Source of the DNA: Neisseria sp. oral taxon 014 str. F0314
GTDB taxonomy: Bacteria; Pseudomonadota; Gammaproteobacteria; Burkholderiales; Neisseriaceae
DNA: 64,000 bases
Direction of reading: 5' to 3'
Assembly: GCF_005886145.1 (NCBI RefSeq)
Contig: NZ_CP040504.1
Location: 2,418,001-2,482,000, forward strand
A program made the position numbers and the translations under genes. The notes under the pieces were generated by a model that searched no databases, was not told the DNA's origin, and saw only the letters and a program-made list of their open reading frames with translations. Below, piece after piece: positions 10,338-17,910 of the stretch; the first letter of the stretch is position 1; every line of letters begins with the position of its first letter.

Positions 10338-11114
10338 ATGCAATTATTTCCAAATATGCGTTTGGCTTTATTGGTTACTGTCGTTACCGTCGCGGCGGGC
10401 TGTACTTCTGTCGCCGACATGGTCGGTTACGATACCGAAACATTGAATGAAAGTGCGGCTAAAAGCTATTTGCAGGTTTTGCGTCAGGCGCAGAGCAAAC
10501 AGGTATTGGATACCTCGTCGCGGACGTCGCGGCGGATTACGGCGGTGTTCAATCGTCTGAAGCCGTATGCGGAAAGGGAAAACCGCACGGGAGTGCCGTT
10601 CCGTTGGCAAATGAACGTTATCCGCAGCAATGATTTGAACGCGTGGGCAATGCCGGGCGGGAAAATGGTCATGTACACGGGTATGGTAGACAGGTTGCAC
10701 CTGAGCGATGACGAAATTGCTGCCGTTATCGGTCATGAAATGACTCACGCGCTGTTGGAACACAGTAAAAAAGCCATCGGCGGACAGGTGCTGACCGGTC
10801 TCGGCGGTTCGATATTGGCCAGCGCTACCGGTGTGGACGGCGGACTGGTCGGGCTGGGCTCAGACTTGATTGCAACCAAACCTTTTTCCCGTTATCAGGA
10901 AAGCGAAGCCGATGCGGGCGGGGTAAGGCTGATGGCGCAGGCGGGTTACAATCCGCAAGCGGCAGTAACGGTATGGGACAAGATGAGCAAGGTTCAGGGC
11001 GGTATGGCTGTGGCGTTGCTCTCTTCGCATCCGACCAACGAGGCGCGCAGGCAGGCAATCATACGGATGTTGCCGGAAGTGATGCCGATATATCAGCGCA
11101 GCCGCAGCCGTTGA
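10338..11114 (+). CDS. M48-family metallopeptidase lipoprotein
   Basis: Predicted membrane-anchored zinc protease of the envelope (family M48, LoiP/BepA-like). The start was chosen at 10338 because AGGAGG lies just before it and because the protein then begins with a lipoprotein signal peptide ending in VAAGC, with Cys22 as the lipid attachment site. The catalytic motif is H133-E-M-T-H137, and the third ligand region is E188-S-E-A-D192. There are 258 residues and no TPR extension, so it resembles the short YcaL/LoiP type rather than BepA. The family's usual role is quality control of outer-membrane proteins; the substrate here is unknown. Confidence 0.9.
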   Translation: MQLFPNMRLALLVTVVTVAAGCTSVADMVGYDTETLNESAAKSYLQVLRQAQSKQVLDTSSRTSRRITAVFNRLKPYAERENRTGVPFRWQMNVIRSNDLNAWAMPGGKMVMYTGMVDRLHLSDDEIAAVIGHEMTHALLEHSKKAIGGQVLTGLGGSILASATGVDGGLVGLGSDLIATKPFSRYQESEADAGGVRLMAQAGYNPQAAVTVWDKMSKVQGGMAVALLSSHPTNEARRQAIIRMLPEVMPIYQRSRSR

Positions 11115-11131
11115 GGGGGAGAGGATATTTG

Positions 11132-11165
11132 GAGGCCGTCTGGAAAGTTTCAGACGGCCTTTTTG
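11132..11165 (+). terminator. DUS hairpin terminator of the M48 peptidase gene
   Basis: AGGCCGTCTGGAA pairs with TTTCAGACGGCCT and is followed by five T. The left arm carries one base change from the uptake consensus (TGGAA instead of TGAAA). Confidence 0.85.
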
Positions 11166-11799
11166 TGGAATTAAATTACATTCGTATCTTTATCAAATAT
11201 TTTCGTCTTAGGCCGTCTGAAAAAAGATCTAGGATAAAAAGCAGCTATGATTTATAAAAAGTTTTGATTGCATCGAGAAGAATGGCAGGCAGGGGGCAAT
11301 ACAAGGTTTTTGTTAACCGGATTGAGGTTTATATTGTTTTTTTTGATTTGCATCAAGGTTGTTTAAGATTATGAAATTTTCCAACATTGGAATATTTGCA
11401 ATGATCTTTTATTCCTTTATGTATTAAATACAAAATGTTAGTTATGCTTTTAATACGGGTAATAATGAAATTTAGTTGTATTTGGCAAGTTTAAATTTTA
11501 TTAACCTGAAACCGGACGTATTATTTTCATTTTGAGAAACATGAATTTGGTTTTCAGACGGCCTGCTGTTGATGGGATTTTGTCTACAATCCTATAGCTG
11601 CTATCTGTCAAGTGGGAGGCAATTCATTCATGCTTGTTTTCTGTTACACTTCATCTGCGTTGTAGACCTTGATTTATATAATAAATTCTTGAGTATATTG
11701 CTCAACTTTCCCATTTTCCGTCGGTTCGCGAATGTAATAAAAATACGGAACGGTTTTCCGTTTATGAACATCATCCCTAAAATTCCACAGGACACTACC
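11166..11799. promoter_or_regulatory. Long AT-rich leader of the reductase-like operon
   Basis: About 630 bp without a supported gene. It contains a single DUS (about 11213), a perfect FNR box (11343-11356), a 14-bp palindrome (11379-11392) and another half DUS (about 11553). The frame of the first operon gene stays open back to 11569, but the added residues look non-coding and lack a ribosome binding site. The real start at 11800 has AGGA upstream. Confidence 0.6.
11343..11356 (+). promoter_or_regulatory. Perfect FNR-type box
   Basis: TTGAT-TTGC-ATCAA matches the FNR consensus TTGAT-N4-ATCAA at all ten positions. It suggests oxygen-responsive control of the downstream reductase-like genes. 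No good -10 hexamer stands at the class II distance, where instead there is a palindrome TTCCAACATTGGAA (11379-11392). The box is about 450 bp from the first start codon, so the transcript would have a long leader. Confidence 0.6.
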
Positions 11800-12438
11800 A
11801 TGAGTGAAAACTTGTTAACCCTGACCATAGACGGCCACGAGGTCAAAGCCTCTGCCGACTCGTCAATCATTCAGGCCTATGCCCGTTCCGGCAGCGCGAT
11901 TACCGCCAACGTCGGCTGTATGGGGCAAGGCGTGTGCGGTTCGTGCCGCTGCATGATCCGCAAGGAAGGCGAGCGCGAGGTAACGACTGCATTGGCGTGT
12001 GAAACCAAAGTCGAAGAAGGGATGCAGGTCAGCTTCTTGGACTACTTCATTCCCGAGCATATCCAATATTACGACGTGAGCGAGGTCGGCGACGGCTGGA
12101 ACTGGCTGGACGACACCGCCAAAGCCTTCCCCGAAGCGCAACACTGCCGTCATTGCGGCGGCTGCAACCGCGCCTGCCCCAAAGGTTTGGAAGTGGAAAA
12201 CGGCGTGGCGCAAGTGGTATCGGGCGATTTCGGCGCGGCTGCGCTGACCTTCGACCAATGCGTGATGTGCAACCTCTGCACCCTTTCCTGTCCCGAACAC
12301 ATCCGTCCGAACCACTTGGGTCTGTTCGCCCGCCGCATGAAAGCAGCGCGCACGCTGCGTCCGGTGGATTTGATGCGCCGCCTGCGTGAAATCGACAGCG
12401 GCAAAATGAAAGTCGAATTTGAAGAGGAGGCAATGTGA
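11800..12438 (+). CDS. SdhB/FrdB-like iron-sulfur electron-transfer protein
   Basis: Predicted electron carrier between a NADH-oxidising and a fumarate-reductase-like subunit. It has 212 residues. The N-terminal ferredoxin domain has Cys40, Cys46, Cys49 and Cys67 for a [2Fe-2S] cluster, with an extra Cys51. The C-terminal alpha-helical ferredoxin domain has two CxxCxxCxxxCP motifs: Cys116/119/122/126 and Cys154/157/160/164. SdhB/FrdB normally bind a [3Fe-4S] cluster at the last site; here all four cysteines are kept, so two [4Fe-4S] clusters are likely. The stop overlaps the next start by one base (TGATG), so the genes are translationally coupled. There is no membrane segment. This is not the usual sdhB, because no sdhC/sdhD anchors are near. 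Confidence 0.85.
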   Translation: MSENLLTLTIDGHEVKASADSSIIQAYARSGSAITANVGCMGQGVCGSCRCMIRKEGEREVTTALACETKVEEGMQVSFLDYFIPEHIQYYDVSEVGDGWNWLDDTAKAFPEAQHCRHCGGCNRACPKGLEVENGVAQVVSGDFGAAALTFDQCVMCNLCTLSCPEHIRPNHLGLFARRMKAARTLRPVDLMRRLREIDSGKMKVEFEEEAM

Positions 12439-14066
12439 TGGCGAACGAAATCCAAGGCATAGACTACGAAACCGCCCTTGCCAACCTGCGCGCTTCCTCA
12501 TTGGAACTGCGCGGCGACCTGCCGGAAAAAAACGAATTGTTGAGTCAGTTTCACCCCGACTATCAGGCCAATGCGCGCGTCAAACTACCCATCGGCCCGA
12601 ACACGGGCGATTACTGCCATCCCGATTTGGCGAAACTGCTGATCAGTCATCCCCTGATTGACGACTATGATTTGTCGGGCGCGGAACACTTGAACACCGA
12701 CGTACTGGTTATCGGCGGCGGCGGTGCGGGCGCGGCGGCGGCGTTATCTGCGACCGAGGCAGGCGCGCGCGTGATTATGGCGAACAAGCTGCGTATCGGC
12801 GACAGCAATACCGTGATGGCCGAAGGCGGCATTCAGGCGGCGGTTGGCGCGGAAGACAGCTTGCAGCAGCACTTTGACGACACCATCAAAGGCGGCCACA
12901 ACGCAGGCAAAAAAGAATTGGTGGCGCAAATGGTTACCGACGCGCCGTCCGCCATCCGCTGGCTGATCGGCTTGGGCATGACTTTCGACCTTGCCAAAGG
13001 TGCGGACAGCAACGGCATGTTGAGCCGCAAACGTGCAGGCGGTACGACCGTGCCGCGCATCCTGAGCTACCGCGACTTTACCGGCCTCGAAATGATGCGC
13101 GTACTGCGCGAGGCGGTCGAGCTCGACGAAAACATCACCCAGCTCAACCGCCACCCCGCCATCGAATTATTGTCGGACGAACACGGCCGCTGCGTCGGCG
13201 CGATTTTGTACGATTTGGAAAAACGCTCTTTGGTATTGGTTCACGCCAAAGCCGTGGTCTTGGCAACCGGCGGCAGCGGACGGCTGCATTTACAGGGTTT
13301 CGCCACTTCCAACCACTACGGCGCAACTGCCGACGGTCTGGTGATGGCATACCGCATCGGCGCGAAACTGCGCGACATTGATTCCTTCCAATACCATCCG
13401 ACCGGCGTCGCCCATCCGCCGCACTTGGCAGGCGCGCTGATTTCCGAAGCCGTCCGTTCCGCAGGCACCAAACTGGTCAACGGTTTGGGCGAGCGTTTCG
13501 TTGACGAATTGCAGCCGCGCGACGTCGTTGCCGCCGCTATTTTGCGCGAGTGCCGCGAAGGCCGCGGCGTGGTGCGCGACGGACAGGTCGGCGTGTTCCT
13601 CGACACCCCGCGCCTGATTGAAAACGATCCCGACGTGTTGAACCGTTTAGTTACGCTCGGCCACGTTGCCCACAAATGCGGCATCGACCCCGCTGTCGAG
13701 CCTGTAATGATTCATCCGACCCTGCACTACCAAAACGGCGGCGTCGAAATCAACGGCGACGGCGCAACCTGCGTCGAAGGCCTCTATTGCGCCGGCGAAG
13801 TAACCGGCGGCATCCACGGCCGCAACCGCTTAATGGGCAATGCGCTTCTGGACATCATCAGCTTCGGCCGCCGCGCGGGTAAAGCCGCCGCCGGTTGCGG
13901 TCTGCCGCTGAAAAAAGTGCGCGGCGGTGTCGGACACGTCCACGATCTGCAACGCGAAATGACCCGCGCCGGACTGACCAGCGACATCAAAGCCCCCGTT
14001 TTATATCCCGACTACGGCAAATTCGATTTGCGCGAACACGCCGGTTTGCAGGAGCAACAATCATGA
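12438..14066 (+). CDS. FrdA/SdhA-like FAD-dependent fumarate reductase flavoprotein
   Basis: Soluble FAD-binding protein of the succinate dehydrogenase/fumarate reductase/L-aspartate oxidase family, 542 aa. An N-terminal extension of about 85 residues precedes the Rossmann motif VIGGGGAGAA (91-100). The catalytic residues known from FrdA can be placed: His320 (QYHPTG), Glu337 (ISEAVR), Arg361 (PRD), His430 (TLHYQNGG) and Arg464 (GRNRLMGN). The set is complete for fumarate/succinate chemistry, although a related unsaturated acid cannot be excluded. It has no heme or membrane domain. GAGGAGG lies before the start. The gene overlaps its neighbours by 1 and 4 bp, which ties it to the Fe-S and NADH-binding subunits as one complex. 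Confidence 0.85.
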   Translation: MANEIQGIDYETALANLRASSLELRGDLPEKNELLSQFHPDYQANARVKLPIGPNTGDYCHPDLAKLLISHPLIDDYDLSGAEHLNTDVLVIGGGGAGAAAALSATEAGARVIMANKLRIGDSNTVMAEGGIQAAVGAEDSLQQHFDDTIKGGHNAGKKELVAQMVTDAPSAIRWLIGLGMTFDLAKGADSNGMLSRKRAGGTTVPRILSYRDFTGLEMMRVLREAVELDENITQLNRHPAIELLSDEHGRCVGAILYDLEKRSLVLVHAKAVVLATGGSGRLHLQGFATSNHYGATADGLVMAYRIGAKLRDIDSFQYHPTGVAHPPHLAGALISEAVRSAGTKLVNGLGERFVDELQPRDVVAAAILRECREGRGVVRDGQVGVFLDTPRLIENDPDVLNRLVTLGHVAHKCGIDPAVEPVMIHPTLHYQNGGVEINGDGATCVEGLYCAGEVTGGIHGRNRLMGNALLDIISFGRRAGKAAAGCGLPLKKVRGGVGHVHDLQREMTRAGLTSDIKAPVLYPDYGKFDLREHAGLQEQQS

Positions 14067-15316
14067 ACCAAGCCAATCAAAACTTACTGCACCCGTCCCG
14101 CCAAGTCGGCGCGGATTTGGCCGCGTGGCGCAAAGTCGGCGGCGGCGAAGGCCTGCTGGCAGCGCTTGCCGATCCTCAAAGCATCGTTTCCAAGCTGCAA
14201 GATGCCAATCTTTGCGGCATGGGCGGCGCAGGTTTCCCGACCTGGCGCAAATGGGAGGCGGCCGTTGCCGCCCAAAGCAAACACGGCGACAAATACGTCG
14301 TCTGCAATGCCAACGAAGACGAACCGGGTACGTTTAAAGACCGCGTATTGCTGGCGAAAACGCCGCACCAAGTCATCGAAGGCGTTCTGATTGCCGCCGT
14401 CGCCTGCCGAGCCAACAAAGCGATTATGTATGTCAACCCGCACCAGACAGAATCCATCGCCGCCATCGTGCCCGCCATCGAGCAATGGAAAAAAAGCGAT
14501 TTGTTCATCCGCATTGAAAACTATCTGGGCAAACCTTTAGACCTGAAATTGGTCGAAACTTCAGGCCGCTACATCGGCGGCGAAGAAACCGCCGTGATTT
14601 CATGGTTGGAAGGCGGTTTCCCGTTCCCGCGCCGCAAGCCGCCGTTCCCCGCCGAAAGCGGCGTAGAAGGCGAACCGACCCTTATCAACAACACCGAAAC
14701 CTTCGCCAACATCCCGCAAATCCTTGCCAAAGGTGCGGAATGGTACAAATCGCTGGGTTTGGGCGATGCCGCAGGCACGAAACTCTACTCGCTTTCCGGC
14801 GACGTATTGAATCCGGGCCTGTACGAACTGCCGATGGGCACGACCCTGCAATCGCTGATTTTCGACCACGGCGGCGGTATGCTTGAAGGACGGACGTTTA
14901 AAGCCGTCTTCACCGGCGGCCCGTCAAACACGCTCTTGACCGTAAAAGATTTGGACGTGCCTTTGGACTTCGTGTCCGTGCGCGAACGCAAATCCAGCCT
15001 CGGCACGGGCGCGATGATTGTGATTTCCGAAGGAACCAGCGTGGTGCGTAAAGTGTCCGAGTATGTGGAATTTTTTGCGTCCAACTCATGCGGACAATGC
15101 CCGCCGTGCAAAGGCGGCACGTTCCAACTTTCACGCCTGCTCAACCGCGTGGATACCGGCATCGGCACTTCAGACGACCTCCGCGCCCTGCAAAGCCTGT
15201 GCCAACTGCTGCCACGAAGCGGCCGCTGCGGCCTGATTGACGGCGCGGTTACCGTGTTGCAAAGCTCGCTGCGCACCTTCCCCGAAGAGTACGGACTGCC
15301 GGCGGAGCAGGATTAA
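14063..15316 (+). CDS. NuoF-like NADH-binding FMN/[4Fe-4S] subunit
   Basis: Predicted NADH dehydrogenase module that passes electrons from NADH through FMN to an iron-sulfur cluster. It is 417 aa and homologous to the 51-kDa NuoF subunit. Features in order are the NADH glycine-rich loop GMGGAGFPT (52-60), the FMN region CNANEDEPGTFKDR (81-94), a SLBB-like segment, and the N3-type cluster with Cys343, Cys346, Cys349 and Cys389. The start overlaps the FrdA-like stop (ATGA). No other nuo genes are present, so this is not complex I. Operon position suggests a soluble NADH-dependent reductase with the two upstream products. A variant-DUS hairpin follows at 15329. Confidence 0.85.
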   Translation: MNQANQNLLHPSRQVGADLAAWRKVGGGEGLLAALADPQSIVSKLQDANLCGMGGAGFPTWRKWEAAVAAQSKHGDKYVVCNANEDEPGTFKDRVLLAKTPHQVIEGVLIAAVACRANKAIMYVNPHQTESIAAIVPAIEQWKKSDLFIRIENYLGKPLDLKLVETSGRYIGGEETAVISWLEGGFPFPRRKPPFPAESGVEGEPTLINNTETFANIPQILAKGAEWYKSLGLGDAAGTKLYSLSGDVLNPGLYELPMGTTLQSLIFDHGGGMLEGRTFKAVFTGGPSNTLLTVKDLDVPLDFVSVRERKSSLGTGAMIVISEGTSVVRKVSEYVEFFASNSCGQCPPCKGGTFQLSRLLNRVDTGIGTSDDLRALQSLCQLLPRSGRCGLIDGAVTVLQSSLRTFPEEYGLPAEQD

Positions 15317-15328
15317 TCCGATACGGGG

Positions 15329-15366
15329 TTTCAGACGACCTTTTCTGTATGGGAGGTCGTCTGAAA
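15329..15366 (+). terminator. Variant-DUS inverted-pair terminator after the NuoF-like gene
   Basis: TTTCAGACGACCT and AGGTCGTCTGAAA form a hairpin starting 12 bp after the stop codon. Both arms carry GTCGTCTGAA, the dialect of the mucosa/sicca group. It probably ends most transcription before the transporter gene. Confidence 0.75.
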
Positions 15367-15480
15367 AATACCTGTATGAACCAACATGATGAATTAGGGT
15401 TTAAGTATTTGTTGGATTTCACAACATAAATTACTTACAGGACGGTTCGTCATCAGAAAAACGATACGGTGCATCCTGAG

Positions 15481-15672
15481 GTTTTGCCCTCTCCCTAACC
15501 CTCTCCCGCGGGAGAGGGGACAAATTGCAGAAAATCCGATAATGGTCGATTTCAGCACCATTATTCCCTCTCCCGCGGGTAGAGGGGACAGATTGCAGAA
15601 AATCTGATAAAGGTTGATTTTCAGCGCCATTATTCCCTCTCCCCGTGGGAGAGGGCTAGGGAGAGGGCAAAA
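15481..15672. repeat. 192-bp repeat element with 27-bp terminal inverted repeats
   Basis: The ends GTTTTGCCCTCTCCC... and ...GGGAGAGGGCAAAAC are inverted repeats over about 27 bp with one mismatch. Inside are three CTCCC/GGGAG hairpins and two copies of a unit containing ATTGCAGAAAATCYGATAA. Related hairpin elements lie at 25775-26040, 26813-26970 and 45394-45510. It resembles a non-coding miniature element. Confidence 0.7.
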
Positions 15673-15858
15673 CGTAAAAGCTCAAGAAACGTCGTCTGAA
15701 AAAGATGACAACACAAACACGCATTACCCAAACCACCAAAAGAAAAACATAAAAAACAACTGCTGCCAAATACGTTTCAGACGACCTGTTCCCACCAAAA
15801 TCAGGCACACGTCGTCTGAAATCCGATTTCCCCGATACCTCAAACTAGGAGACTCAAC
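15673..15858. promoter_or_regulatory. Leader of the SLC13 transporter gene with variant DUS
   Basis: This AT-rich segment holds three GTCGTCTGAA-type uptake sequences (about 15691, 15776 and 15811). An AGGAGA ribosome binding site lies directly before the transporter start. No clear promoter hexamers were seen. Confidence 0.5.
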
Positions 15859-17310
15859 ATGGGCTTCAAGCCAATTCCTGCTGCGGTTGCGCTCGCGCTG
15901 ACGCTGATTATCTGGTTCGTCATACCCGTGCCGCAGGGTGTATCGCCCGACGCATGGCACCTTTTGGCGTTATTCGTCGGTATCATCGCCGGCATCATCG
16001 GCAAAGCCATGCCCATCGGTGCAATGGCGATTTTGGGCATTACCTTGGTCGCGCTGACCGGCGTGACCAACGAAAAAGCCGCCGACGCAACCAAAGACGC
16101 TCTGAGCAGCCTCAACAACTCGTTAATCTGGATGATCGGTATCGCCATCATCATCTCGCGCGGTTTGTTGAAAACCGGCTTGGGGATGCGTATCGGCTAC
16201 CTTCTGATTTCCCTTTTCGGCAAACGCACGCTGGGCGTAGGTTACAGCCTGGCTTTGGCCGACTTGGTCATCGGCCCGGTTACGCCAAGTAACACCGCGC
16301 GCGGCGGCGCCATCGTGCATCCGATTATGCGCTCCATCGCCCTGAGTTTCGATTCCGACCCCGAAAAAGGCACAGAGGGCAAAATCGGTAAATACCTCGC
16401 GCTGGTCAACTACCACGCCAACATCATCACCTGCTGTATCTTCATTACCGCGACCGCGCCCAACCCGCTGGTCGTCGAATTGGTCGCCAAAGCCACCAAT
16501 TCGGAAATCCACCTCTCTTGGGGCACATGGTTCGCCGCTATGGCCGTACCCGGCCTGATTGCCATGTTCCTGATGCCGCTGGTGCTGTATTTCCTGTATC
16601 CGCCCGAAATCAAACAAACACCTAACGCGACCGCCCTTGCCAAAGAAAAACTGAAAGAAATGGGCGCAATGAAGCGCGACGAAAAAATCATGCTCGGCAT
16701 TTTCGTGATTCTGCTGCTTTTGTGGGCGGGCGTTCCCGAAATGCTGTTCGGCGTGAAAGTCGATGCCACCGCCACCACCTTCCTCGGTCTCTCACTGTGT
16801 CTCTTGACCGGCGTACTGACTTGGGACGACGCGCTGAAAGAAAAAGGCGCGTGGGACACCATCGTCTGGTTTGCCGCCTTGGTCATGATGGCGAACTTCC
16901 TCAACAAATTGGGACTGATTGCATGGCTGTCTGAATCCCTGCAGGGCGGCATCTCCCATCTCGGCTTGGGCTGGGAAGCCGGTTGCGCCCTGTTGGTACT
17001 CGCCTACCTATACGCCCACTACGTTTTCGCCAGCGGCACGGCACACGTTACCGCCATGTTCGGCGCCTTCTACGGTGCAGGCCTCGCCTTGGACGCACCA
17101 CCGATGCTGTTCGCCCTGATTATGGCATCCGCCACCGGCATCATGATGTCGCTGACCCACTACGCTTCAGGTTCATCCCCAGTCATCTACGGCTCGAACT
17201 ATGTCAGCATGACCGAATGGTGGAAAGCCGGCTTCATCATGAGCGTGGTCGAAATCCTGATTTTCGGCACCATCGGTATTATCTGGTGGAAAGTGCTGGG
17301 CTACTGGTAA
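15859..17310 (+). CDS. SLC13/DASS-family sodium:dicarboxylate transporter
   Basis: Inner-membrane symporter of the divalent anion:sodium family, 483 aa with about 12 hydrophobic segments. Family landmarks are PSNTARGGAIVHPIM in the first half and the SGTAHVTAMFGAF and LTHYASGSSPVIYG regions in the second, which together form the substrate and sodium sites. Likely substrates are C4-dicarboxylates such as fumarate, malate or succinate, or 2-oxoglutarate. It follows the reductase-like operon in the same direction, 540 bp on and beyond a terminator. It may supply or export the acids used by that enzyme, but this link is inferred from position only. Confidence 0.9.
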   Translation: MGFKPIPAAVALALTLIIWFVIPVPQGVSPDAWHLLALFVGIIAGIIGKAMPIGAMAILGITLVALTGVTNEKAADATKDALSSLNNSLIWMIGIAIIISRGLLKTGLGMRIGYLLISLFGKRTLGVGYSLALADLVIGPVTPSNTARGGAIVHPIMRSIALSFDSDPEKGTEGKIGKYLALVNYHANIITCCIFITATAPNPLVVELVAKATNSEIHLSWGTWFAAMAVPGLIAMFLMPLVLYFLYPPEIKQTPNATALAKEKLKEMGAMKRDEKIMLGIFVILLLLWAGVPEMLFGVKVDATATTFLGLSLCLLTGVLTWDDALKEKGAWDTIVWFAALVMMANFLNKLGLIAWLSESLQGGISHLGLGWEAGCALLVLAYLYAHYVFASGTAHVTAMFGAFYGAGLALDAPPMLFALIMASATGIMMSLTHYASGSSPVIYGSNYVSMTEWWKAGFIMSVVEILIFGTIGIIWWKVLGYW

Positions 17311-17343
17311 ACTGCCGTTTGACGCATTGCCGATATAAGGCAT

Positions 17344-17390
17344 AAAAGCCGAAGGCCGTCTGAAAAATTTTCAGACGGCCTTCGGCTTTT
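17344..17390 (+). terminator. Long DUS-containing terminator
   Basis: AAAAGCCGAAGGCCGTCTG and its complement form a perfect stem of about 23 bp with AT-rich ends, 34 bp after the transporter stop. The convergent lipoprotein gene ends 20 bp further on, so it likely serves both. Confidence 0.9.
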
Positions 17391-17409
17391 ATCGGACGGA
17401 TAAGTGCTG

Positions 17410-17592
17410 TTACATCGGGCCTCTTTCGGGGCCGCGTCCGTCGTCGGGACCGTGCATGTGATGATGGTGTCCGCCGTGTCCTTCAGGACCCGGTCCCGGA
17501 CTTGGGGGAACCACGCAGCCGGTCAGAGCGAGCAGGGCGGCGGCAGTTATGCCCAAGCCCAGTGCGGATTTGATTTTAGACAAATGAATCAT
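17410..17592 (-). CDS. Small His-rich lipoprotein (60 aa)
   Basis: Hypothetical lipoprotein. The start at 17592 follows AAGGA at a good distance. The signal peptide ends in a lipobox LTGC with Cys26. The 34-residue mature part is proline- and glycine-rich and contains HGGHHHHMHG, a likely binding site for a metal such as nickel, zinc or copper. There is no recognised domain. It is a single gene convergent with the transporter. The frame is open further upstream, but those residues lack a signal sequence and a ribosome binding site. The metal role is inferred from composition alone. Confidence 0.7.
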   Translation of the reverse strand: MIHLSKIKSALGLGITAAALLALTGCVVPPSPGPGPEGHGGHHHHMHGPDDGRGPERGPM

Positions 17593-17910
17593 AGTATCCA
17601 TCCTTTGATGGGGAACGGGGTGGGGAACGGAAGGATTCTCGCTTTCTCTGGGAGTATGAAATTGAAAACAACAAACCGCTCCCCGAAGATTAACCATTTT
17701 ACGCCACGCACTTTAACGGACGGCCGCGTTGCAGTGTACGCGGCTTGTGTAAAACTTGTTTTCCGGTTTTCCGTAGAATCAGCGGCGGAACGTGTTTATT
17801 TTGATTCCTATTAAATCCGATTAAAACAGGTAAGGCCGTCTGAACAAAATCCGTTTGTTCAGACGGCCTTTGCGTTACAATACGGGCATTTCCACAAATC
17901 GGGCCGCATC
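17593..17910. other. Divergent intergenic region, lipoprotein gene/trkA
   Basis: This 318-bp gap holds the promoter of the small lipoprotein gene and an AT-rich stretch. The DUS hairpin at 17832-17870 lies just upstream of trkA. No gene is supported here. Confidence 0.6.
17832..17870. terminator. DUS inverted pair upstream of trkA
   Basis: AAGGCCGTCTGAACAAA and its complement form a perfect 17-bp stem around a 5-bp loop. No gene on the plus strand ends just before it, so it may act as an attenuator-like structure or simply as paired uptake sequences. Confidence 0.7.

Noticed and set aside
11800..14066. Normal succinate dehydrogenase (sdhAB)
   Set aside because: No sdhC/sdhD anchors, gene order and sizes differ (542-aa flavoprotein with N-terminal extension), and both 4Fe-4S-type motifs keep four cysteines.
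14063..15316. NuoF of respiratory complex I
   Set aside because: No other nuo genes are near, and the gene is translationally coupled to FrdA- and SdhB-like genes, so a separate soluble enzyme is more likely.
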